Positions 1-7,078 of a stretch of DNA of 37,180 nucleotides are shown in pieces. Position 1 is the stretch's first letter, and the number at the start of each line of letters is the position of its first letter. A program made the position numbers and the translations under genes. The stretch comes from Candidatus Avidehalobacter gallistercoris. GTDB taxonomy: Bacteria > Bacillota > Dehalobacteriia > UBA4068 > UBA4997. The notes under the pieces are model-generated. The model was given only the letters and a program-made list of their open reading frames with translations. It was not told the DNA's origin and made no database searches. The stretch covers positions 74,291-111,470 of the forward strand of contig DVMH01000022.1 of the NCBI GenBank assembly GCA_018715045.1, in the 5' to 3' direction.

Positions 1-398
1 CTGTAACCAAGCTTGGCGAGGGTGATAGCTACCGTGAGCCCAGCCGGGCCGCTGCCGATGACGGCCACCGCGATACCGTTTGCAGGCGCTGTCTCCATCG
101 ACATTTTATCCAGGCAGGTGTCGGATATGTAATGCTCGATGGTGCTTATCTGCACAGCCGAGCCGGTGCGCCCCAGTATGCAGTGCCCTTCGCACTGTTT
201 TTCATGGTCGCAGACGACGGAGCAGATCAGTGATAACGGGTTATTGGCGAACAATAGCTCGCCTGCCTCGTTCAGCCGGTGCTGCTTCAAAAGTTCTATC
301 ATCTCAGGGATCGGCGTGTTGATGGGGCAGCCCTCACGGCAGGCGGGCTTGCGGCAGTTCAGACAGCGGTTGATCTCGTTGAGTACGTGACTGGCCAT
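1..398 (-). CDS. GltD-like NAD(P)H flavoprotein oxidoreductase, N-terminal part (cut by window edge)
   Basis: Translating the minus strand from the ATG at 398 gives an open frame of 132 codons that runs off the left edge. The N-terminus carries two Cys clusters, CLNCRKPACREGCP and CSVVCDHEKQCEGHC. These are the usual 4Fe-4S ligands of the domain that precedes the FAD module in glutamate synthase small subunits and related enzymes (Fer4_20 type). A dinucleotide-binding GSGPAGLT motif follows just before the cut. A GGGAGG Shine-Dalgarno about 9 bases upstream supports the start. Members of this family pass electrons from NAD(P)H through FAD to iron-sulfur partners. The truncation prevents a choice between glutamate synthase beta subunit, NfnB/SfrB-type ferredoxin:NADP oxidoreductase and a stand-alone paralogue. 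No large-subunit gene is visible. Confidence 0.85.
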   Translation of the reverse strand, partial: MASHVLNEINRCLNCRKPACREGCPINTPIPEMIELLKQHRLNEAGELLFANNPLSLICSVVCDHEKQCEGHCILGRTGSAVQISTIEHYISDTCLDKMSMETAPANGIAVAVIGSGPAGLTVAITLAKLGY

Positions 399-481
399 GA
401 TGAATTCCTCCCTTGGCGGCCGGTCTGCAATATGCAGAAATTTTATTCTAATTCTAACACGTTTTGCGCTGCTTGGCAATA

Positions 482-1126
482 TTATATTCCACGCCGCCTG
501 CGCCACGCTTCCGCTATGCCGAACAGCAGAAGCGACAGCGCCCAGCCCGCCGCTACGTCCCAAACCGAATGTTGCTTGACGAACAGGGTGGCAAGACAAA
601 TAAGCAGCATCAACACGGTGACAGCGGTTTTAAGCCAATATCGGTATTGCAGCTTGCGGGAGCGCCATGTTTGCAGCGCGATGGCTGCTGAGATGGAGCA
701 ATGCAGTGATGGGCAGACGTTATTAGGCGAATCTATCAGCCAGATAAACTGCATCAGGCGGGTGCCCAGATTATCACGCGGCACAGTTTCCGGGCGCAAT
801 TCCAGCCCGGTGGGTAGTACGATATAGGCTAGAAAGCATACTCCCGCTCCAGCGAAGATGACGAAGCAAAGCTCTTGGAAATCATCCTTATCCAGCAGCA
901 GAAAGGCCACAAGCGCCAGTGGAAAGACGGCAAACCAGATGAAATAAAACCCTGCGAACCACTCGTTGAACGGTATCAGATCATCCAGTGGGTTGTGCAG
1001 GATAAAACGCGGTTCGCGCATCCAGAAATCCAGCGCAAAGAAGCATAACAGATATAGACCCAGCAGTATTGGTAGTGCAATGGCGTGCGGGTTTTCAGCC
1101 AGCCATTTTTGCAGCTTTGACAGCAT
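482..1126 (-). CDS. PAP2-superfamily membrane phosphatase
   Basis: The 214-residue protein has several hydrophobic segments and the PAP2 phosphatase signature. The first conserved block appears as an LRPE segment, the second as PSLHCS (histidine in the middle motif), and the third as KQHSVWDVAAGWAL (catalytic His and Asp). The usual KX6RP first motif is not complete, which is closer to the Aur1/inositol-phosphoryl-ceramide-synthase-like PAP2 branch than to the undecaprenyl-pyrophosphate phosphatase branch. It is probably an integral membrane enzyme acting on a lipid phosphate; the substrate cannot be read from sequence. An AAGAGG ribosome site precedes the ATG. It follows the GltD-like gene's start by about 80 bp in the opposite sense of reading order and looks monocistronic. 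Confidence 0.85.
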   Translation of the reverse strand: MLSKLQKWLAENPHAIALPILLGLYLLCFFALDFWMREPRFILHNPLDDLIPFNEWFAGFYFIWFAVFPLALVAFLLLDKDDFQELCFVIFAGAGVCFLAYIVLPTGLELRPETVPRDNLGTRLMQFIWLIDSPNNVCPSLHCSISAAIALQTWRSRKLQYRYWLKTAVTVLMLLICLATLFVKQHSVWDVAAGWALSLLLFGIAEAWRRRRGI

Positions 1127-1227
1127 GGTTTTACCTCTCTTTATCAGCTATCACGGCAATATTTTATCATATTGGGCGGTTTCATGTCCACCATACGAAC
1201 TAATGTTTACTGAAAAATATTTTGGTG

Positions 1228-1256
1228 TTGACAAATTGTACTCGGACAGTTATACT
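1228..1256 (+). promoter_or_regulatory. Near-consensus promoter of bioB
   Basis: TTGACA at 1228-1233 and TATACT at 1251-1256 are separated by exactly 17 bp. This is an almost perfect housekeeping-sigma promoter, placing the transcription start near 1263, about 50 bases before the bioB ATG. Confidence 0.8.
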
Positions 1257-1263
1257 TGGAGAA

Positions 1264-1297
1264 AAGGTTGACTTTTTCACAAGGTAAGATTAACAAT
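1264..1297 (+). promoter_or_regulatory. Possible BirA (biotin repressor) operator
   Basis: Imperfect inverted half-sites, AAGGTTGACT (1264-1273) and GATTAACAAT (1288-1297), are spaced by 14 bp at the predicted transcription start of bioB. BirA operators have this general form (TTGTTAAC-type half-sites, about 14-16 bp spacer). Only 6 of 10 bases match between the left arm and the complement of the right arm, so this is a weak call that rests mainly on position and spacing. Confidence 0.3.
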
Positions 1298-1311
1298 ATT
1301 GAGGTGAGTAA

Positions 1312-2295
1312 ATGTCAATTATCCAGGAATATAAGGATCGCATATTGGCGGGAGGCGAAATCAATCGCGCGGAGGCGTTGCATCTTTTTGATCCTGCCAT
1401 AGCCGATTTGGATGAGCTTTGTGCGGCGGCAGACGAATTGCGCGAGCATTTCTGCGGCGACGCCTTTGATATCTGTACGATTATTAACGGCAAATGTGGC
1501 AAATGTACTGAGGATTGCAAATATTGCGCCCAGAGCGCGCATTACCCGCATAACGATCTTGAGGCGTACCCGCTGCTGGACACAGCGAGTATGCTGGCCG
1601 AGGCGAAACATAACGAGGCGGGCGGCGTGCTGCGCTTTTCCATCGTTACCTCCGGGAAAAGGCTTTCCCCGGAGGAGATTGATCAGGTCTGCGAGACTAT
1701 CCGCACGCTGAAGCGCGAGACGGGGCTGGAAATTTGCGTTTCTTTCGGGTTGCTGGACGAGGCGGATTTTGTGAAGCTTAAGGCGGCAGGGGCGAGCCGG
1801 GTGCATTGCAACCTGGAGAGTTCGGCTGCCTACTTTCCCAGCGTATGCACCACACATACATATGAAGATAAGATCGCTACGCTTAAGGCTGCCAGACGGG
1901 CGGGGCTTTCGGTCTGCTCAGGCGGTATTATGGGGCTGGGCGAAAGCTTGGCCGACCGTGTAGATCTGGCGCTGACTGCGCGGGAACTGAGCGTGAAATC
2001 ACTGCCGGTGAATTTTCTGAACCCGATACCCGGCACTCCTTATGCCGATAATCCAATCATCGGCGCGGATGAGGCCAGGCGCACGGTGGCGGTGTTTCGC
2101 TTTATTCTGCCCGACGCTTCGATTCGCCTGGCTGGGGGAAGGGGGCTGCTGCCGGATAAAGGCGAAGCCTGCTTCACTGGCGGCGCCAACGCCGCAATTT
2201 CCGGAGATATGCTGACCACCTCCGGTATTACGATCGCAGCCGATATGCAGATGCTGCAAAAATTGGGTTATCAGCCGCGTTTGTGGGAGAAATAA
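1312..2295 (+). CDS. bioB: Biotin synthase
   Basis: The 327-residue radical-SAM enzyme inserts sulfur into dethiobiotin to make biotin. The radical-SAM cluster motif CTEDCKYC is visible at residues 65-72 and is followed by the BioB-typical AQSAHY. Later blocks such as CNLESS, GLGES, NFLNPIPGTP and the C-terminal LAGGR/FTGGAN are family hallmarks, including the region holding the auxiliary cluster ligands. Length is normal for the family. A GAGGTGA ribosome site lies 5 bases before the ATG. No other biotin genes are near, so bioB is transcribed alone from the strong promoter at 1228-1256, perhaps under BirA control. It forms the left chromosomal border of the accessory island. Confidence 0.97.
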   Translation: MSIIQEYKDRILAGGEINRAEALHLFDPAIADLDELCAAADELREHFCGDAFDICTIINGKCGKCTEDCKYCAQSAHYPHNDLEAYPLLDTASMLAEAKHNEAGGVLRFSIVTSGKRLSPEEIDQVCETIRTLKRETGLEICVSFGLLDEADFVKLKAAGASRVHCNLESSAAYFPSVCTTHTYEDKIATLKAARRAGLSVCSGGIMGLGESLADRVDLALTARELSVKSLPVNFLNPIPGTPYADNPIIGADEARRTVAVFRFILPDASIRLAGGRGLLPDKGEACFTGGANAAISGDMLTTSGITIAADMQMLQKLGYQPRLWEK

Positions 2296-2383
2296 TTGCC
2301 AATGGGTACAAAAAAGCAGGGCGTTGTGGCACCCTACGATAAGAAAGTAGTTAGAAAATTACTCTTATGGGTGCAGCAAAGCC

Positions 2384-2429
2384 AAGAGAGGGAGAGAGGT
2401 ACAGAAATGTACCTCTCTCCCTCTCTTTT
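2384..2429 (+). terminator. Long-stem terminator-like hairpin downstream of bioB
   Basis: A perfect 19-bp inverted repeat (2384-2402 with 2409-2427) encloses a 6-base loop and runs into TTTTA. The stem is purine-rich on its left arm. It probably ends bioB transcription. It could also be the left end of the tnpV unit, because a similar purine-rich hairpin lies at 2902-2940. Confidence 0.7.
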
Positions 2430-2513
2430 ATAATAAAAAGTTTATCCGTACATTCGCAATTCGAAACCGTCAAAGATACAATAAGGTTACATCAAACAAA
2501 GTCGGTCTTGCAA

Positions 2514-2886
2514 ATGCTCAAGACAATGTTCGAGCAAATGGGTGATCAGTATATTCAACAGGGTGATTATCTACTCCCCGCAGTGAAGTTGTCGCCCGAA
2601 CAAGAAGCGGAGATTGGAGTATGGGTGCAGCGGTATCGGAGATGGCTCAAGACTGAACGCCGTGTTCTGTACTACAATCTGCTGACGAAAGGCAAGCTGG
2701 GTAAACGGCTTGCAGAAATGGACGAGCAAGCGGAAAATATGTTTTCTTGGCTTGTATCAGAAATGGCGCAGCGCGAGGCTCACCGAGCAGCTCAAAGCTA
2801 CAGATATGTTAGCGTGAGTTGGTCGTATGAATAACATCCGCCAGCGAGTAACGGAGATCGTTTTAGACGAGATAATTACAATCTGA
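2514..2886 (+). pseudogene. tnpV: tnpV-like transposon protein, frameshifted and with a nonsense codon
   Basis: Translation from ATG 2514 (or 2526) gives MLKTMFEQMGDQYIQ, then a YLLPAVKLSPEQEAEIG block and RYRRWLKTERRVLYYNLL. This pattern is typical of TnpV, a small protein of clostridial mobilisable transposons. After MAQRE (near 2775) the frame breaks. The expected continuation, TEQLKATDMLA, is in another frame, is followed by TGA where a Trp codon would be expected, and then continues as VGRMNNIRQRVTEIVLDEII to 2886. At least one indel and one stop therefore separate it from an intact gene. An open frame extends upstream to 2367, but that part crosses the bioB terminator hairpin and is unlikely to be translated. 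No function is expected now. Confidence 0.75.
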
Positions 2887-2901
2887 ACTATCAAAAGCAG
2901 G

Positions 2902-2940
2902 AGAAAGGGAGTGAAAGATTTAATCTTTTACTCCCTTTCT
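2902..2940. repeat. Purine-rich near-perfect hairpin after tnpV
   Basis: Arms 2902-2920 and 2922-2940 pair over 19 positions with one mismatch around a single-base loop (T2921). The left arm resembles that of the 2384-2402 hairpin (about 11 of 15 positions). It lacks a clear T-run, so it is not a classical terminator. It may mark the right end of a hairpin-bounded tnpV unit. Confidence 0.55.
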
Positions 2941-2942
2941 GC

Positions 2943-2974
2943 AGAATCCGCCCATAATGTTGACGGCGGATTCT
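2943..2974. repeat. Inverted repeat, 10-bp perfect stem
   Basis: AGAATCCGCC (2943-2952) is complementary to GGCGGATTCT (2965-2974) with a 12-base loop. It sits 2 bases from the preceding hairpin and about 50 bases downstream of the hsdS stop. No T-run follows on either strand. Possible roles are mRNA 3'-end protection for hsdS or a recombination site of the element. Confidence 0.5.
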
Positions 2975-3023
2975 TGATAATAGAATTTAAGCCTTTTCAA
3001 GTTCAAAAAAATTCAACTCATTA

Positions 3024-4457
3024 TTATCGGTGATCGCATTGTTCTTGTAACCACTTTATTGCCTTATCCTCTCCCTGTTCAATCGCCATTTCAACCGCGT
3101 ACTTGGCGTTTTCCAAGAGCTGTTTGGATTGACGGCGTAGGGAGAAAGATTGCTGAACTTTTTCGGCAATTTCCTGCTGAATGTCCATATCTAAGACGGG
3201 AATCTGTACTGCTTCAATTTCAGACGGTTTCCAATGCTGGATAATCGCTCCGCTTGCATCACGCTCTGCCTGCATTTGCACGATGGGCGAGTTTAAGACA
3301 ATCGTCAGATAATCCGGCAACATCTCTGCCGCATCTTTCACCGTCAAGTGCAGCAAAGCACTGGAGGTCACCGCTTCCATGTTGTCCTCCACTTTATAGG
3401 CAATTCCGACGCTGCCGTCTTTTGAAAACAGAATGGTGTCCTTTTTCGGATACAGATTTTCGATAGAAGGCACGGTAGTTTTGGGTATTCTAATGGAAGG
3501 CGTATTTATTCCGTCTTTGCTCACATCACTTACGCGAACAAAAGGAATGCCCGCATCACCGTAATACTCACTGCCGGGTTCTATGGATTTTGTGATGTTG
3601 ACAATGCTTTTTAAGCGTTTGGTCGGCAAAGCGGAAAGCCGCCGAAACAGCTCATCATATTTTGGCTGGTAATATTCCGCATCCAGACGTCCGGTAGCTC
3701 CAAAGCTGGCAGAAAAGGATTTTTCTGAGTAGCCTTGGGTCTGCACAACAGGCTGGTAGTTCAGGGCAGATAGAAGGAGGATTTCGGAGTTGCAGTATAT
3801 GGAGGTAGCTTCCTGTATGCACCTGTCACTTTCAATTATCAGTTTACTGACCACGCTGCAAAAATCATCAGAAAAAGACGGAATAGGAATGTAGCACACA
3901 TCATCGACATTTAGTTTTGGCTGGGCATTTCCACTTCGTCTTCTCAATATCAGGATATTTCCATAGTTGGAATTCAGGTACGCTAATATAGTGTGTTTTA
4001 GTTTAGTGTCATAGCGTGAAAGTTTAATTCCAATATTGTTTTCACTGATGTTGCATGTTTGTAATTCTACATCAACTCTTGCAAAATACCCGATTGAATT
4101 TCCTACCTTGGATAAAATCACATCATCTCTTTGAAGTTGCGAATTGGCTATTCTTCCGTTATCAAAATTAGATATGTAAACAAGGTTATCCCTGCTTATA
4201 TGAAATCCACCCCTGATGTTCTCGATCCGAACAAAAGGTATGTCACCCTTTTCAAGATAGGCACTGCTTTTTAATGTTGAGCCAAATGGTCCACTAACAA
4301 CACTTTGAGGTGTCAAAAAGAAATGGGGGAGCCCCATTATTTTTTCTTCAACCGTCATGGCAGTTTTACCATAGTACTCCGAATCAAGGCGGTGAGTTTT
4401 ATTTGATTGAAGCATCTCAGAATATAGAAACTCACTACATTCCAGCCCATCCAGCAA
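3024..4457 (-). CDS. hsdS: Type I-style specificity (S) subunit of restriction-modification system
   Basis: The protein of about 477 residues has two target-recognition half-units. The first contains a VSGPFGSTLKS block followed by IPFVRIENI; the second contains IPFVRVSDV. Each ends in a helical spacer, the last being KVQQSFSLRRQSKQLLENAK. This is the duplicated TRD/coiled-coil plan of S subunits, which choose the DNA sequence that the methyltransferase-nuclease acts on. The gene follows hsdM with no room for a separate promoter. No ATG is in frame near the conserved KYKALLDGLE start region. The open frame continues upstream into the end of hsdM, and the first usable initiator is TTG at 4457, which lies inside a nested hairpin. 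Translation probably depends on coupling to hsdM. Confidence 0.9.
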   Translation of the reverse strand: MLDGLECSEFLYSEMLQSNKTHRLDSEYYGKTAMTVEEKIMGLPHFFLTPQSVVSGPFGSTLKSSAYLEKGDIPFVRIENIRGGFHISRDNLVYISNFDNGRIANSQLQRDDVILSKVGNSIGYFARVDVELQTCNISENNIGIKLSRYDTKLKHTILAYLNSNYGNILILRRRSGNAQPKLNVDDVCYIPIPSFSDDFCSVVSKLIIESDRCIQEATSIYCNSEILLLSALNYQPVVQTQGYSEKSFSASFGATGRLDAEYYQPKYDELFRRLSALPTKRLKSIVNITKSIEPGSEYYGDAGIPFVRVSDVSKDGINTPSIRIPKTTVPSIENLYPKKDTILFSKDGSVGIAYKVEDNMEAVTSSALLHLTVKDAAEMLPDYLTIVLNSPIVQMQAERDASGAIIQHWKPSEIEAVQIPVLDMDIQQEIAEKVQQSFSLRRQSKQLLENAKYAVEMAIEQGEDKAIKWLQEQCDHR

Positions 4458-4499
4458 AGCCTTGTATTTGGCTTTATTGAAAGGTTCGGTGGATGGGCT
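4444..4499 (-). promoter_or_regulatory. Nested hairpin at the hsdM-hsdS junction covering the hsdS start
   Basis: AGCCCATCCA (4444-4453) pairs with TGGATGGGCT (4490-4499), and inside it AAAGCC (4456-4461) pairs with GGCTTT (4470-4475). The outer arm touches the hsdM stop codon (4499-4501), and the inner arm contains the TTG start of hsdS (4455-4457). Ribosomes finishing hsdM would open it, so it could enforce translational coupling. The role is inference. Confidence 0.5.
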
Positions 4500-6481
4500 T
4501 ATTGAAAAAAACTCAAACCTTCCTTTTTGGCAAATTCGGCAAAGGCTTCCGCAATGCCGTCCTCGGTTAATCCGTCGTGATTGTAGAGGTCATGGTCAAC
4601 GATCATGTGGCCGTGTTTGTCAAGAATGATATGCCCCTCATCATCCAATCGGACAAGTTTATCTCCGGAATTATTCTTACTGGGCTTCTGCATTGTTGCA
4701 AAGAAGATGGGATAATCCTCTTTCTTGGGGCAGAGCTTATCGTCCCATTTCTGCACAAACAGGACGGAGGTTTTTGTGCCGGTATGGGGCTTAAATACAT
4801 TGCCGTGCAGACCGACGACCGCAAGAATGCGGCAACGTTCGGCAATAAAGTCCCGGATATACTTATCACTGGAATTGTTGAACCGTCCCTGCGGTAGTAC
4901 GATTGCCATGCGACCGCCGGGCTTCAGGAATGACAGATTGCGTTCAATGAACAGAATATCCCTGCCTACTTTGCTCTGATACCTGCCCTTGGCATTCTTG
5001 CCCAACTCATATTTTGAGATAATGCGGCTTTCTTTGATGTCGCCCGCAAAGGGAGGGTTTGCCATTAAAATATCGAAAGTGAAGTCCCTGTTTTCATCTT
5101 TCTTTGCTCGCATTTTTCGCAGACCGCTCCAACCTTCAAAATAGATGTCCTGCCATGCATCATCTTTTGTCACATCGTCCCAGCGCTCATAGTCCAATGT
5201 GTTCAGGTGCATGACATTGGTGCGCCCATCGCCCGCAATCAGATTGAGAGTTCTTGCTACACGGACGGCTTTTTCATCAAAGTCAATGGCAAATACATTC
5301 TTCCGCACATAATCTTCGCACTCCGGCGGTTTCTTTTCTGTAGTAAACAAATGGCTTTGTGGGATACCCTTCTCCGCCAAAATCTGCTTCCAGACATAGA
5401 AAATGGTATGTACGGGAAAGCCGCAGGAACCTGCCGCCGTGTCGATCATCTTCTCATCTTTCTTGGGGTTGAGCATACGCACGCACATATCAATGACATA
5501 ACGAGGCGTAAAATATTGTCCCTTTTCCCCCTTTTGAGATTTGCTCATGAGATATTCAAAAGCGTCGTCCACCACATCCAGATTGGAATTAAACAGTTTT
5601 ACATCCTGTAAGGACGAAACACATACGGCAAGATGCGAGGGAGTTAGCGTAATTACTGCGTCAGAGGAAAACACACCGGGCCATTTCCCCTTTGCTCGCT
5701 CAAAGAGAGCTTGAATGTTCGTTTTCAAGTCCTCGTCAGTGTCGCCATAGTTGCGAAATTCCAGCGTTCTGGAATGGTCTCGGCCACTTTCCATCTCGTC
5801 ATAGAGTTTCGTATAAATCAGCTTGAATACTTCCTCAAACACATCTACTCCGGCGTTGGCAAGAACTTCATCCTCCATTTCCTCGATTAGCCCTTTGAGG
5901 GATTTCTTCTCGCTAACTAACTTATCCTTTGCTACAAGATCATCAATTGTCCAGCGCTCGGTCAGAATGTCCTTTAGTTTCTGGGTCGCAGAAGGAATGT
6001 TGGGAATATCCTCAAAGTAGTTGGGATCTTTTCTTTGATAGAAAGAAATCTGCTGCCCGTTTGTCCAGACACCCATCGTCGCACCCGTGGCGTTGCAGTA
6101 GGATTTAAGCTGTTCCTTTCCCTCGGACAGCTTCGGTTTCTTGACCTCAATGATGATATATTCTACATTGGGGTGGGCTTTTTCAAAGATGACAATATCC
6201 GCTCGTTTTACTTCTCTGCCAAAATGGATATGGCGCTCCAGCTCCATCTGATCAGTGGAATATCCGTAGTTATGTACAAGATTATAGATGTACAACTGAC
6301 GAACAGCTTCTTCAGGTGTTAGCCTGATCGCCTTATGGCGAACCTGGCAGTCTATATAAGGAACCTCTGCTCCCTTAACCGTCTTGCTATAAATCATACC
6401 TTCTATTGCACGAATAGCATCCTCGCTGAAAAGGGAGCTGCTATGATTACTGTCCTGAAATAAAGCGCTCAATGTATACAT
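4499..6481 (-). CDS. hsdM: N6-adenine DNA methyltransferase fused to an HsdR-N-like nuclease domain
   Basis: The 660-residue protein has two parts. Residues about 50-150 match the HSDR_N type of nuclease fold: RADIVIFE (Asp95) and then IIIEVKK (Glu112-Val-Lys114), a PD-(D/E)XK arrangement, followed by GVWTNG. After a linker of about 150 residues, the HsdM-type methyltransferase shows GQYFTPR (about 322), motif I DTAAGSCGF (about 347-355) and motif IV NPPF (475-478), so it should methylate adenine using SAM. The specificity subunit is immediately downstream, and no helicase-type hsdR gene is seen in the window. The pair could work like BcgI-type enzymes, where one polypeptide cuts and methylates and a partner chooses the site. 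Alternatively, hsdR may be elsewhere. An AGGAGG site precedes ATG 6481, and the leader is long and foldable. Confidence 0.9.
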   Translation of the reverse strand: MYTLSALFQDSNHSSSLFSEDAIRAIEGMIYSKTVKGAEVPYIDCQVRHKAIRLTPEEAVRQLYIYNLVHNYGYSTDQMELERHIHFGREVKRADIVIFEKAHPNVEYIIIEVKKPKLSEGKEQLKSYCNATGATMGVWTNGQQISFYQRKDPNYFEDIPNIPSATQKLKDILTERWTIDDLVAKDKLVSEKKSLKGLIEEMEDEVLANAGVDVFEEVFKLIYTKLYDEMESGRDHSRTLEFRNYGDTDEDLKTNIQALFERAKGKWPGVFSSDAVITLTPSHLAVCVSSLQDVKLFNSNLDVVDDAFEYLMSKSQKGEKGQYFTPRYVIDMCVRMLNPKKDEKMIDTAAGSCGFPVHTIFYVWKQILAEKGIPQSHLFTTEKKPPECEDYVRKNVFAIDFDEKAVRVARTLNLIAGDGRTNVMHLNTLDYERWDDVTKDDAWQDIYFEGWSGLRKMRAKKDENRDFTFDILMANPPFAGDIKESRIISKYELGKNAKGRYQSKVGRDILFIERNLSFLKPGGRMAIVLPQGRFNNSSDKYIRDFIAERCRILAVVGLHGNVFKPHTGTKTSVLFVQKWDDKLCPKKEDYPIFFATMQKPSKNNSGDKLVRLDDEGHIILDKHGHMIVDHDLYNHDGLTEDGIAEAFAEFAKKEGLSFFQ

Positions 6482-6486
6482 AAAAA

Positions 6487-6650
6487 AAGCCTCCTGCCCA
6501 ACTTTAGCTCTAACTTTTGCAAATTAATATTCTGAATAAGAACATCTGACTGAAAGAGACAGGCTTAGCGCTAGTAGGGTTATGGCTCGTACACCAGCCT
6601 GTCTGGGCGGAATGCTAGCTGGTGAAACCACCGCATTCCTGCAGAATTCC
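6487..6650 (-). promoter_or_regulatory. Structured 5' leader of hsdM
   Basis: From the predicted start near 6650 the minus-strand leader is about 165 bases. It contains a hairpin with GGAATGC/GCATTCC outer and GGTG/CACC inner stems (about 6609-6640), then AGACAGGCT paired with AGCCTGTCT across about 30 bases (about 6559-6606), and only then the AGGAGG site. No small ORF is obvious. The leader may control the timing or level of the methyltransferase; this is inference. Confidence 0.4.
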
Positions 6651-6657
6651 ACAATAT

Positions 6658-6686
6658 ATTATAGCACGGCGGTCATTCCCCCGCAA
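6658..6686 (-). promoter_or_regulatory. Promoter of the hsdM-hsdS operon
   Basis: On the minus strand, TTGCGG (6681-6686) and a perfect TATAAT (6658-6663) are separated by 17 bp. Transcription would start near 6650 and give a leader of about 165-170 bases before hsdM. Confidence 0.65.
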
Positions 6687-6952
6687 GACGACAAAAAATT
6701 CTCCCCAATCGTTGACAATCATTTGTTCCGCTGCTAAAGTATAGATGTCCGTGAGAAAATCTCCGGTGAGAATAAGGCTTGGCATCGTGCCACGAGATCA
6801 TTTTCGTAAAGCCGAAAGTGCTATTCTCAAGTGCCGTTCTGCTTTTAGCTGAGAGAAAATTTTGAACGGTAAACTGAATACTGCAAAACGATTGCAGAAT
6901 CAAAAAGCAAGCTTAGTGCCTTGGAGCCGCTTGATGCGTTGACTTCCTACGA

Positions 6953-7029
6953 GCCACCTGACTTTGACATACTCTCACGGGAGTAGTCTGTCTAAGTGGC
7001 GGCGTATTTCAACGGTCAAGTGGCTTTTT
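6953..7029 (+). terminator. Terminator-like hairpin with two alternative right arms
   Basis: GCCAC, TGAC and TTGA (6953-6967) pair in order with TCAA, GTCA and GTGGC (7009-7024), with small internal bulges, and TTTTT follows at 7025-7029. A small inner hairpin, ACTC/GAGT, lies at 6971-6984. The sequence AAGTGGC occurs twice (6994-7000 and 7018-7024), so the left arm could pair with either copy, which is an attenuator-like arrangement. Confidence 0.5.
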
Positions 7030-7038
7030 GTATTTCAT

Positions 7039-7078
7039 GCTCATCGACTCCGAGAAAGGAGAACCGATGAGCTTTTTT
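7039..7078 (+). terminator. Intrinsic terminator inside the element
   Basis: GCTCATCG (7039-7046) pairs with CGATGAGC (7065-7072), with CTCC/GGAG inside, and TTTTTT follows at 7073-7078. It is a convincing rho-independent terminator on the plus strand, only 10 bases after the previous terminator-like hairpin. It would stop transcription about 360 bases before the next ORF. Confidence 0.75.

Noticed and set aside
2296-2380. Possible attachment-site repeat shared with 8676-8770
   Set aside because: By eye no direct repeat of useful length is shared between the two sides.
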